A DNA stretch of 14,785 bases. It comes from Planctomycetota bacterium (lineage in GTDB: Bacteria > Planctomycetota > UBA11346). The notes under the pieces are model-generated. The model saw only the letters and a list, made by a program, of their open reading frames with translations, did no database searches and was not told the origin of the DNA. Position numbers and translations under genes: made by a program. Positions 6,038-13,543 of this stretch are shown here, piece by piece; the stretch's first letter is position 1, and each line of letters begins with the position of its first letter. Location of the stretch: positions 1 to 14,785 of the forward strand of contig CANIXE010000016.1 in the NCBI GenBank assembly GCA_947470885.1, written 5' to 3'.

Positions 6038-9000
6038 TCACTCATCATACATCCGCACCGTGCCGTCCTGGGCGACCAGGACCAGACGGTCTTTCCAGAC
6101 CACCGGCGCCAGGACCTCGGCGGTAAAGGTAACCGTGAATCCCCGGTGACCGATCACCTCCACGGTTTTGCCGTGGACCACCACCTGATGTTCACCCCAG
6201 ACCATGGGCGGCTGGGTGGCGGAAGCATCCAAGCGCCGGACTTCCGTCCATTTTCCGGCCTTGCCGACCCACAGGCGGTTGGTCTGGGAAATGATGATCC
6301 CAGGGGCTGCCGCCTGGATGGGGATGGGTAGGGATTCCCGTTGGATCACCGACCCATCCCAAGTCCAGCTTTCGCTGACAGTGCAACCCGCGAGGCAGCC
6401 TTGCGGGGCATTGGTATCAGCCCAAGCGCCGACCACTTCCGCACCCAGGGCCCGGCTAATCGAGACCTGGCCATCATCGGCGGTCAGTTCCTCCAACGTG
6501 CCATCTTTGCGCACCGTGCGGAAGCGATCTCCGGCCAAGACCGGAGCGGTGGCAAACGGCGCGCCACCAGGTCCGGCCCAACGGGTCCGGGGATCCTGGA
6601 CATCCAAGGCCTGCAACTTGCCGTCGAGGGCGGCCACGACCAGATAATGCCGATCGACGATCAACTGGCTCTGATAAGAGACGAAGGGGAAATCAGAACC
6701 GGCGGCCAAGGGGAAACGCTCCACGGTTGGCCCAGTGATTTTCAGACCAACCCGGTTGCGGGTGGTTAGGACCACTGACTGGTCCGCCAGGGAGGCCGGG
6801 GCGTAGATCGGCAGGTCCACAGTGGCATCGGCAAAAGCGATGGTCACCAGATTGCCCTTCCCATCCAGTTGACGCAGGTAACCCCGATCCGCGGTCACCA
6901 GGGTGTCCTGGACGATCGCGGGCTGGTTCGTCACCGGCCCCTTCAGGCTGGTGTTCACTGCCGGCTGACGCTCCAGGGGCACCAGGATCCGCCAGCCCGC
7001 CTCGGCCATGGCTCCGGTCACTTGGCGGCTCTGATAGCCCGGGACCCGCAATTCGAAGGTCTGATCCACCCGGTCCGCTGCGGCCATCTCAAGAACCAAG
7101 GGCGTGACTCCCAATTGCGTCCCCTCCCGCCAGACCTCGGCCCCGGTGGGCAGGCTGTCGATGGCCAGGGGCAGGTAGCGCAGACCCATTTCCCGGGCCA
7201 AGGCCGTGCCTGCACCCAGATCACCCCGGGTGATGACCTCTTTGAGCTGGCGTTCCAGTTCCTTGCGCCGGGCGATCTTGACCTCTAAGGCGACGAGTTC
7301 CGGATCCACGAGGGCCCGGGATGGGGTAGCCCGAAGGTCTTCCCGGGCGAGGATGGATTTGAGCAGGGTCTGGGCGGCCGTCAGATCGCCCTCCCGGGCC
7401 AGGGTGCGGGCGTTCTCCAGGAGACTTGCGGCGGTTTTTTCCAGGTTGTTAAGCTGTTCAATCCGGACACCCAGGGCATTGGCCAGGGCCGGTGGGAGGG
7501 TGTGGCCAGCGATGATGGACTGGACCGCCTTGGCCTGGTTGTCAGCCCCCTCCAGCTTGGCGCTGTCCACGACATCCCGAACCACTGTCGCCAACAGGCC
7601 AATAAGGTTGTCAGGGGGAATGCTGCCAGTGGGTACCAGATTTTCACTCAGGGCCAGGGCCGCGGCAAGGCGCTCTGGGTTGTCGATACCCCGCACCGCG
7701 ATCACCACCTTGTCCATGAATTCGTCGGTGGTCGCCTTCACCGTTTCGATTTCGCTGCGAAGGGCCGTCAATTCCGACTCCACGGGCAATTTCGCCGCCT
7801 CCGAACGAAGCCGGTCGATCTCGGCCAACAGGCCCAGCATTTCTGTTCCTGAGGAAATCCGTACCGCGAGGAGAGGTAGTTTAGACTTGATCTGGGCCTG
7901 GCGCTCGGCGATGGCCATCTCGGCGGTCTCGATCATTTTCACCAGGCGGGGACCAGGCTGACTGCGGCGGACCAGGGCCACCAATTCCAGACGGCGCCAC
8001 AAGGGCGTGGTCACCCCCTGGACGGAATCCACCAACCCGGTCTGCCATTGCTCCAATTCCCGGACTCCCAGCTCTAAAAGTCGGGGCCCCCGGGAGTCAT
8101 CCTTGAGGATCTTCAGAGCCTCTTCAACCTGATTGTCGGCGAGCAGCTTCTGGATCTCGACGGCCACCGTCCGGCGGCGTTCCTCGAAGGAGGCCTGGGA
8201 ATTATCGATTTCGATCCGCAACAAATCCGTCGGATTCCCCGGGGGTAGATGGGACCAGCGACTCCGGGCGGTGGGATAATCGCCCACCGCCATCAATTTG
8301 CGGATCGCCTTGGCCTCCGTGGCGACGGAGTCGTTGACCAGCTTCTCCAATTGAGCGACCCGTTGCAGGGCCTCCAGGTCGGCGCCCGCTTTCACCCGGG
8401 CGGTTTCAATCTGGGCCAGGGCGCCGGTCCAATCATTGCGCTGGAGCATCTCGGCAAACCGCTCGGTGGCCTCCCGAATTTCCTTTTGGTGTTCCATCGA
8501 ACGCAAAACCAGGGCACCCACACCGAACATCGTCAACAGGACCGCACTTAAGACGTAGGTTGTGGCCCTGCCTCCCCCCTGGGGCTGCTCCACCGTGCGA
8601 TAGGGAGTGAAATTTTCCAGGACCGGGGCTGGCCCCCGCTGGCCCGCCGTCGCCGCGCCGGCGGTTGCGGCGCTGGCCGTGGCCGTGGCCGGTACGGTAT
8701 TCGGCGGCAGGGATACGGTGGTATTGGAATTGATGAACTTCGTCGTCGATTGGTGGCGCTTGATGATCTTCTTATTGGCCAAGGCACGGACGATGCGGGC
8801 GACATTCAGGTCGCTATCCCGGGCCGCAACCGCGATCTCCCGGAGGTTCGCCCGGCCATCGACGACGTTCAATACCCGCTTTTCGGCGTCCGTGAGGGCG
8901 GCGGATTCCACCACGGTCTCGGTCAGAGCGTAGATTCCGGTGAAGTCCCCGAACTCCTCGCTGAGGGACAGGTTCTCGGCAACCCGGGCGGAGGTCGTCC

Positions 9001-9445
9001 GCAGCAGAAGATCCGCGGGAATCTTCAAGCGCATCGCCTGTTTGGCGAATTCGAAGGTCTCGGTGCCTTCGCCCTCGGCGAAGGTGATGGTCAGCTGGCC
9101 GGTGCTGAAGCACTGGCAGAGGGTATCCTCGACCATCCCCTGGGTCGCCAAGGCGACCTCCTGGGGCGTCGCGTAGCGGCGGCTGGTGACGAACTGGAGG
9201 ATACTCCCCAGGCCGGCACCGAAATGGGCGATGGCCTCGGTGTGCTGGGTCTCGTTCAGGCGGTGATAAGCCAGCAGGGTGTCCGCGAGGAGGAGATCCT
9301 TCGCCCGACCGAAATCGATGGCAACGGGATCACCGTTCTGAAAAGCGAAGCGCATCGTCGTGAGGGCACCGGAGACATTCAGCACCCCACTCTGGCGCTG
9401 CCGGTGGATCCCCATGACATGTTCGACCAGAACGGAGTCTAGCAT
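6038..9445 (-). CDS. Large membrane-spanning protein: DUF4388-like N-terminus, TM, helical region, PEGA, beta-propeller
   Basis: A 1135-residue protein, not a named family in this architecture. Residues 1 to about 180 resemble DUF4388-type domains (SGVLNVSGALTTMRFAFQNG, then an IDFGRAKDLLLADTLL region). Residues about 183-230 read as a winged helix (LTDAEKRVLNVVDGRANLRE...IVRALANKKIIKR). An Ala/Thr-rich linker (about 249-270) precedes one clear membrane helix at about 296-314 (TYVLSAVLLTMFGVGALVL). Residues about 315-755 are highly charged and helical, with probable coiled coils or TPR-like repeats. A PEGA domain follows at about 756-826 (AIDSLPTGAEVWREGTQLGVTPL...LRVPGYQSRQV). The rest (about 835-1135) looks like a PQQ-type beta-propeller. 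With the N-terminus inside, the coil, PEGA and propeller would lie outside the membrane. It is 69 bp downstream of murD and 78 bp upstream of the C45 gene. The ATG at 9445 has only a weak GGGG element upstream. Confidence 0.83.
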   Translation of the reverse strand: MLDSVLVEHVMGIHRQRQSGVLNVSGALTTMRFAFQNGDPVAIDFGRAKDLLLADTLLAYHRLNETQHTEAIAHFGAGLGSILQFVTSRRYATPQEVALATQGMVEDTLCQCFSTGQLTITFAEGEGTETFEFAKQAMRLKIPADLLLRTTSARVAENLSLSEEFGDFTGIYALTETVVESAALTDAEKRVLNVVDGRANLREIAVAARDSDLNVARIVRALANKKIIKRHQSTTKFINSNTTVSLPPNTVPATATASAATAGAATAGQRGPAPVLENFTPYRTVEQPQGGGRATTYVLSAVLLTMFGVGALVLRSMEHQKEIREATERFAEMLQRNDWTGALAQIETARVKAGADLEALQRVAQLEKLVNDSVATEAKAIRKLMAVGDYPTARSRWSHLPPGNPTDLLRIEIDNSQASFEERRRTVAVEIQKLLADNQVEEALKILKDDSRGPRLLELGVRELEQWQTGLVDSVQGVTTPLWRRLELVALVRRSQPGPRLVKMIETAEMAIAERQAQIKSKLPLLAVRISSGTEMLGLLAEIDRLRSEAAKLPVESELTALRSEIETVKATTDEFMDKVVIAVRGIDNPERLAAALALSENLVPTGSIPPDNLIGLLATVVRDVVDSAKLEGADNQAKAVQSIIAGHTLPPALANALGVRIEQLNNLEKTAASLLENARTLAREGDLTAAQTLLKSILAREDLRATPSRALVDPELVALEVKIARRKELERQLKEVITRGDLGAGTALAREMGLRYLPLAIDSLPTGAEVWREGTQLGVTPLVLEMAAADRVDQTFELRVPGYQSRQVTGAMAEAGWRILVPLERQPAVNTSLKGPVTNQPAIVQDTLVTADRGYLRQLDGKGNLVTIAFADATVDLPIYAPASLADQSVVLTTRNRVGLKITGPTVERFPLAAGSDFPFVSYQSQLIVDRHYLVVAALDGKLQALDVQDPRTRWAGPGGAPFATAPVLAGDRFRTVRKDGTLEELTADDGQVSISRALGAEVVGAWADTNAPQGCLAGCTVSESWTWDGSVIQRESLPIPIQAAAPGIIISQTNRLWVGKAGKWTEVRRLDASATQPPMVWGEHQVVVHGKTVEVIGHRGFTVTFTAEVLAPVVWKDRLVLVAQDGTVRMYDE

Positions 9446-9514
9446 AGGTACCCCAGGTGAGCCGTGGACACACCTTATTCTCCATGTCCTGATCTACAAC
9501 CACCTAGGAAACGG

Positions 9515-10846
9515 TCACTTGCCGGGGTTCGCCACACCGCCGTTGGAACTCGTCGCCCGGGCCAAGGCGCGGAACTGGTCGCCCCGGTCCTCGAAGCCCC
9601 GGAAACGATCGAAGGAGGCACAGGCCGGCGACAACAAGACGCTGCCTCCGCCGGCCGGTGTGGCCCTGGCCAGGGCTGCCCGGGCCAGGGCGACCGCCTC
9701 GGGAAAGGTCGCCGCCGTGGGGGCCTCGACTCCCAAATCCGCAAAATCCTTGGCCAACCGGGGTGCCGTGCTGCCGAACAGCACGGGAAAGGCACCCCGC
9801 TGGACCACCGCCCGAGCCAGGGCTTGGTAGGACGCTCCTTTATCGGAACCGCCCAGGATCACCGCCAGGGGACCCGCCACTGCCGCCAGGGCGGCCATGC
9901 AACTTTCCGGGGTGGTGGCGATGGAATCATTGATGTAACCGACCCCACCGCCCAAGGCCACTGGTTCCAGGCGGTGGGGCAGGGGCTTCACCTGGCGCAA
10001 ACGGGGGGCGATGTCGGCATCGGGTGTCCCCAGGTGGCGGGCAAGGGTGATCGCGAGGACCGCATTGCGGGCGTTGTGTTCCCCCAGGAGATCCAAGTCG
10101 GTCCGCCGGGCCAGACCGTCCGCGAACACGCCTTCGACGTAGGGAATCAGGGGCAGCAAGTCCCGGCCATCCAGACGGGGGTTCAGTTCAGGGGCGACGG
10201 CGAGGGCCCCGGCCCAGGTGGCGACCCGCAATTTAGCTTGGTGATAATGGGCCAGGTCCGGGTGCCAATCCAGGTGGTCCACCGCCAGGCTGGTGAACAC
10301 CGCACCGGCAAAGGCGGGCCCGGCAGCACCATCCAGCACCGGGGCCAAATAATGAGCCTGGAAGCTGGACAGCTCGCAGACCAGGGGCACCTCAGGGCCA
10401 TGGCGCTCCAGCAGGTCCAGCAGCGGTTCGTAGCTGTTGCCTGCCACCCGCCAGCCCAGCAGGCAGCCAAGGATCCGGGCCGTGGTGCTTTTGCCCTTGG
10501 TCCCGGTCACCGCCACCCGGGGACCCCGGTGGGCCAGCAGGAACAGCGCTTCCGGAGAGACGATGGAGGGATGGCTGGCGGGCCAGGCCCGGGGCGGGAT
10601 CGCCGGGGACGGCACCACCAGATCCGCCTCCTGCAAGGCGGGATGACTGCCGTTTCCGACGTGCCAGGCCCATCCGTGGAGCCTGGTCTCCAGTCCGGCC
10701 TCGGCGAAGTCCTGGGCGGGCTTGGCCTCTAAAATCGTTACCCGGGCGCCCCGGGTGGCGCAAAAACGGGCGGCGGCCCGGCCACCCCCATGGCGACCGT
10801 AGCCCCAAATCACCACCCGGTCGCCGGCCCCAGGAAGCCGGCTCAT
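9515..10846 (-). CDS. murD: UDP-N-acetylmuramoyl-L-alanine--D-glutamate ligase
   Basis: Adds D-glutamate to UDP-MurNAc-L-Ala in cytoplasmic peptidoglycan precursor synthesis, at the cost of ATP. It has 443 residues, the normal MurD length (E. coli about 438). Landmarks in order: an N-terminal Rossmann-like start (VVIWGYGRHGGGRAAARF); the Mur P-loop GTKGKSTT (115-122); ELSSFQ (158-163), characteristic of MurD; NHLDWH-like VDHLDWHPD (189-197); GEHNARN (255-261); NDSIATTPES (306-315); GGSDKG (332-337); and LSPACASFDRFRGFEDRGDQF (405-425), the MurD C-terminal signature. The ATG overlaps the stop of the phosphatase-fold gene by 4 bp (ATGA) with only a weak ribosome-binding site, so re-initiation after the upstream gene is likely. 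No other dcw-cluster gene (murC, murG, ftsW) is beside it, which is unusual for murD. Confidence 0.95.
   Translation of the reverse strand: MSRLPGAGDRVVIWGYGRHGGGRAAARFCATRGARVTILEAKPAQDFAEAGLETRLHGWAWHVGNGSHPALQEADLVVPSPAIPPRAWPASHPSIVSPEALFLLAHRGPRVAVTGTKGKSTTARILGCLLGWRVAGNSYEPLLDLLERHGPEVPLVCELSSFQAHYLAPVLDGAAGPAFAGAVFTSLAVDHLDWHPDLAHYHQAKLRVATWAGALAVAPELNPRLDGRDLLPLIPYVEGVFADGLARRTDLDLLGEHNARNAVLAITLARHLGTPDADIAPRLRQVKPLPHRLEPVALGGGVGYINDSIATTPESCMAALAAVAGPLAVILGGSDKGASYQALARAVVQRGAFPVLFGSTAPRLAKDFADLGVEAPTAATFPEAVALARAALARATPAGGGSVLLSPACASFDRFRGFEDRGDQFRALARATSSNGGVANPGK
10843..10846 (-). promoter_or_regulatory. ATGA stop/start overlap coupling the phosphatase-fold gene to murD
   Basis: On the minus strand the upstream gene ends AGCGCCCCATGA and murD begins ATGAGCCGG. 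The shared ATGA is a classic termination-reinitiation arrangement, and no strong independent ribosome-binding site precedes murD. Confidence 0.75.
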
Positions 10847-11856
10847 GGGGCGCTGCTCTTGGGCGGCAGGGGCGGCACGAACAATTCGTCCATGACCTTG
10901 CCCTGGGAACCGGTGAGCTCGATACCGATCATCCGGGCCACGGTCACCGCCAGGTCGGTTTGGTTGCGCTGGTCGGTGACCACCCGGCCCTTGGCAAAAT
11001 CGGGGCCCAGGGCCAGCAGGCTGATTTTGCGACAGCCCTCACAGTCGTCACCGTGGCTAATGTAGCCGTCGGCCCGGCCTTCGTCGTGGCGGCCATGATC
11101 GTTGGTGATCAGCAGGGCCGTGGAATCCTTCAATCGAGGATCGGTCTGGATCACCGCCCACAGCGTCGATACGTACATATCCGTATCCCGGATCGCCTGT
11201 AGGTACCCCGGCCAGTTCTTGCCATGGCCCATGGCATCCGGGTCTTTGAAGTTAATCAACATCAGGTCCGGCGGCGCAGTCTGAAGGACGGTGAGGACCC
11301 GGGACAGGGTCACCCGGTCGTCCCGGTACCCCCCCAATGGCCCGCGCCCGGCTTTTCCGCAATCCAAGGTGGGATTCCATTTCCCCTGCCATTCTGGATC
11401 TGAGCAGTCGCCCAGGATGTACAGCTTGTCTTTGGAGGTGATCAGCCAGGCGGCCTCGGGACCCTTGCCGGTGGCCCTCAGGAAACGCTGGAACAGGCCC
11501 GGACGGGCCAGCATCTCATGGCCGCCATTTTCGATTTGCTGGTAAAAACCGTTCACCAAGGCCCCATGGCCGCTGTTGGTGTAGGTGAAGCCCGTGTTGC
11601 GGAAATCGGCGTACAGCGTGCCCTGGGGGGCCAGTTCCTTGGCCTGCTTGGGGATGTACTGACGGGTCGGCTCGTCCCAGGTCTCGGTGCGCCGGGGACC
11701 GTCGATGACCGCGATGATCACCCGCTTGGCCATGGTCTGGGCAAAGGGTTTCAGCAGGGGCCGATCGCCAGGATCCGCCGCCCGGACGAAACCGACGGGC
11801 AGACAGGCGAGTAGACCCAAGAAGAGGGCAAGAGTCACAAGGCGCAGGTGGATCAT
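10843..11856 (-). CDS. Exported alkaline-phosphatase-superfamily hydrolase (phosphodiesterase/sulfatase fold)
   Basis: About 337 residues from the ATG at 11856. The N-terminus is a signal peptide (MIHLRLVTLALFLGLLACLP) with a likely signal-peptidase I site after GFVRA; LLAC is a possible but imperfect lipobox, so a lipoprotein cannot be excluded. The mature protein shows the metalloenzyme pattern of the alkaline phosphatase superfamily: VIIAVIDGPRRTETWDE (Asp52), a nucleophile region FTYTNSGHGALVNGF (Thr91/Thr93/Ser95 candidates), INFKDPDAMGHG (Asp205, His211), LLITNDHGRHD (Asp253, His254) and SHGDD (His268). Cys151, Cys166, Cys272 and Cys275 could form disulfides in the periplasm. The substrate is unknown. 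The frame is open to an ATG at 11940, but that adds 28 residues ahead of the signal peptide and overlaps corA, so I prefer 11856. Its TGA overlaps the murD ATG. Confidence 0.83.
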   Translation of the reverse strand: MIHLRLVTLALFLGLLACLPVGFVRAADPGDRPLLKPFAQTMAKRVIIAVIDGPRRTETWDEPTRQYIPKQAKELAPQGTLYADFRNTGFTYTNSGHGALVNGFYQQIENGGHEMLARPGLFQRFLRATGKGPEAAWLITSKDKLYILGDCSDPEWQGKWNPTLDCGKAGRGPLGGYRDDRVTLSRVLTVLQTAPPDLMLINFKDPDAMGHGKNWPGYLQAIRDTDMYVSTLWAVIQTDPRLKDSTALLITNDHGRHDEGRADGYISHGDDCEGCRKISLLALGPDFAKGRVVTDQRNQTDLAVTVARMIGIELTGSQGKVMDELFVPPLPPKSSAP

Positions 11857-11911
11857 GGGGGTGCATTCGAGCAATCCCCTCCGCCGCGCAATCGTCACCC
11901 TGCCGGGCGGA

Positions 11912-12871
11912 TCACAGCCAGCGTTGCCGGCGGAACACATACAAAGTCCCGCCCACGGTGGCGAGCATCAGGCCGACAGCATAAGGATAGCCGTATTCCC
12001 AGTGCAATTCCGGCATCACCTGGAAATTCATACCGAAGATGCTGGCGATCAGTGTCGGGGGCATGAAAATCACTGCAGCAATCGAGAATATCTTGATGAT
12101 CCGGTTCTGTTCGATGTTGATCAGACCCAAGGTCGCATCCAGGAGGAAGGCGATTTTGCCGGACATAAATGTTGCATGGTCACTGAGGGTCTGGATGTCG
12201 TGGAGCAGGGCCTTGAGCCGGCTGGCGCTGTCCGGGGTCAGCCAATCATGGCAGCTCTGTTCCGCGAAAGTCATCACCCGGCTTTTGTCGATCAAGGATT
12301 CCCGAACCTTGGACAGGATGTTTCCACACGTCCCGATCTTGATGATGGCCCGCTGCAATTCCGCATCCGACACCTGCTGGGTGCGCTTGAACACCATCTG
12401 ACTGACATGGTCCAGTTCCAGGGCGACGAGTTCCAGCATGTCCGCCAGACGCTCCACCGTGGTATCCATCAAACCGACGAAGATCTGTTCCGCAGTGGCC
12501 AAGCCGTTTTTCCCCGCCCGTTGGCCAAACGTGCGGAACGACCAGGGTTCGGCATAGCGGAGAGTGACCAGACGTTGGGGCGTGAGGATGAAGGTCACGG
12601 CGGTGGATTCAGGCGACATCGTCTCGGTCTTGATCAGCATCGTCGCCGTCATGTAGGAAGCGCCGTCTTCCTTGTAGAGCCGGCTTGAGGCTTCGATCTC
12701 CTGCATTTCCGCCCGGGTCGGCACCGCGATGCCCAGCAGGGCCTCGACCTTGGCGTCCTCCTCCGAAGTGATGTCCACCAAATCGAGCCAGGCCGCCGCC
12801 TCGGGAATGCAATCCTGGCAGGCCTCATGTCGGACCAGGCCTTTGCCGTTTGCTACCCAGGCGTGGATCAT
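11912..12871 (-). CDS. corA: CorA magnesium/cobalt transporter
   Basis: A pentameric inner-membrane channel for Mg2+ (also Co2+ and Ni2+). From the ATG at 12871 it has 319 residues, close to E. coli CorA (316), and the N-terminus MIHAWVANGKGLVRHEACQD aligns with that family. The cytoplasmic domain has WLDLVDITSEEDAKVEALLG and TRAEMQEIEASSRLYKEDG, matching the E. coli pattern WIDLV...DIEASARF. After the long stalk helix come TM1 (about 262-280), the invariant GMN at 280-282 followed by FQVMPELHWEYGYP, TM2 (about 296-313) and a basic end RRQRWL. The open frame extends upstream to 13081, but that part overlaps tetR and has no CorA similarity. No strong ribosome-binding site precedes the chosen ATG. 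A divergent TetR gene starts 108 bp away. The phosphatase-fold gene follows after 55 bp. Confidence 0.95.
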   Translation of the reverse strand: MIHAWVANGKGLVRHEACQDCIPEAAAWLDLVDITSEEDAKVEALLGIAVPTRAEMQEIEASSRLYKEDGASYMTATMLIKTETMSPESTAVTFILTPQRLVTLRYAEPWSFRTFGQRAGKNGLATAEQIFVGLMDTTVERLADMLELVALELDHVSQMVFKRTQQVSDAELQRAIIKIGTCGNILSKVRESLIDKSRVMTFAEQSCHDWLTPDSASRLKALLHDIQTLSDHATFMSGKIAFLLDATLGLINIEQNRIIKIFSIAAVIFMPPTLIASIFGMNFQVMPELHWEYGYPYAVGLMLATVGGTLYVFRRQRWL

Positions 12872-12979
12872 GGGCAGATGGTCCAGGCCGATCAGGGTTG
12901 GCAAGGCGGGGAGAACACAGTGATCGATCCCACGTTGCCTGCCATCTTGCTGCCGCCCTCCCCGTTGGGAAAATCCAGC
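12872..12979. promoter_or_regulatory. Divergent corA/tetR intergenic region
   Basis: These 108 bp must hold the promoters of both genes. A GATCGATC palindrome occurs at 12922-12929, and a loose inverted repeat GCAAGGCGG...CCATCTTGC surrounds it (7 of 9 positions pair). No convincing -35/-10 pair could be picked on either strand. TetR-family proteins often bind such divergent gaps to control themselves and the neighbour; that is family expectation, not something seen here. Confidence 0.4.
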
Positions 12980-13543
12980 ATGTCCAGACCGGTCCGCGCC
13001 AAAAAACCCATCATGACGGCAGCCCTGCAGCTGTTCGTCGAACATGGGATTGACGCCACGGGGATCCGCGAAGTGTCCCATGCCGCCGGTTACACCGAGG
13101 CAGCCTTATATCGCCATTGGCCCGGAAAGGAGGCCCTGGTCCGGGAGCTGTACCAGGAGCATTTGACCGAGGTGGTGGCGCGCCTGGACAAGGCCATTGC
13201 CGGGGCCAGCGACCTGGAATCCAAGATTAAAGTTGCAGTTGCCGGGATTTACGCCCTGTATGACGCCGAACCCCTGGTATTCCGCTTCATTCTCCTCACC
13301 AGCAACGATACCCGCACCGCCCTGCAGGACTACGGTCGGACTCCTCTGGATGTGGTGGAAGCCCTGGCCAACCAGGCGATCCAGGAACGTCATCTGGATC
13401 TGCCGTCGGCCAACCTCGCCGCCGCCCTCACCGGATTATTCCTGGAAACTGCGGTGTTCGTGCTCTACGGCCGGTTGCCCGGCCCCCTCGCCAGCCACTC
13501 CGAAATGGTCAGCCGCCTGGCCCTACGCCTGATCCAACCGTAG
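12980..13543 (+). CDS. TetR/AcrR-family transcriptional regulator
   Basis: A 187-residue dimeric repressor-type protein, typical TetR length. The N-terminal helix-turn-helix domain is plain: IMTAALQLFVEHGIDATGIR, then EVSHAAGYTEAALYRHW and PGKEALVRELYQEHL (about residues 11-60), matching the pattern in which the AG.T...LY.HF segment is the recognition helix. The rest is the all-helical ligand-binding and dimerisation domain, whose ligand cannot be guessed. The ATG at 12980 has GGGA about 9 nt upstream and gives a start just before the domain. The open frame continues upstream to 12827, but the extra 51 residues look non-homologous and overlap corA. It is divergent from corA, and its 3' end overlaps the bshC 3' end by 21 bp. 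The likely targets are itself and perhaps corA. Confidence 0.94.
   Translation: MSRPVRAKKPIMTAALQLFVEHGIDATGIREVSHAAGYTEAALYRHWPGKEALVRELYQEHLTEVVARLDKAIAGASDLESKIKVAVAGIYALYDAEPLVFRFILLTSNDTRTALQDYGRTPLDVVEALANQAIQERHLDLPSANLAAALTGLFLETAVFVLYGRLPGPLASHSEMVSRLALRLIQP

Noticed and set aside
9464..10732. 422-residue plus-strand frame
   Set aside because: Antisense shadow of murD, which carries all the Mur ligase motifs.
11857..11940. 28-residue extension of the phosphatase-fold protein
   Set aside because: It would put a polar, Arg-rich stretch ahead of a well-formed signal peptide and overlap corA; not excluded, but less likely.
11687..12688. 333-residue plus-strand frame
   Set aside because: Antisense to corA and the phosphatase-fold gene; no family features.
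12872..13081. 70-residue N-terminal extension of CorA
   Set aside because: It reads antisense through tetR and has no similarity to CorA; the ATG at 12871 gives the normal family length and N-terminus.
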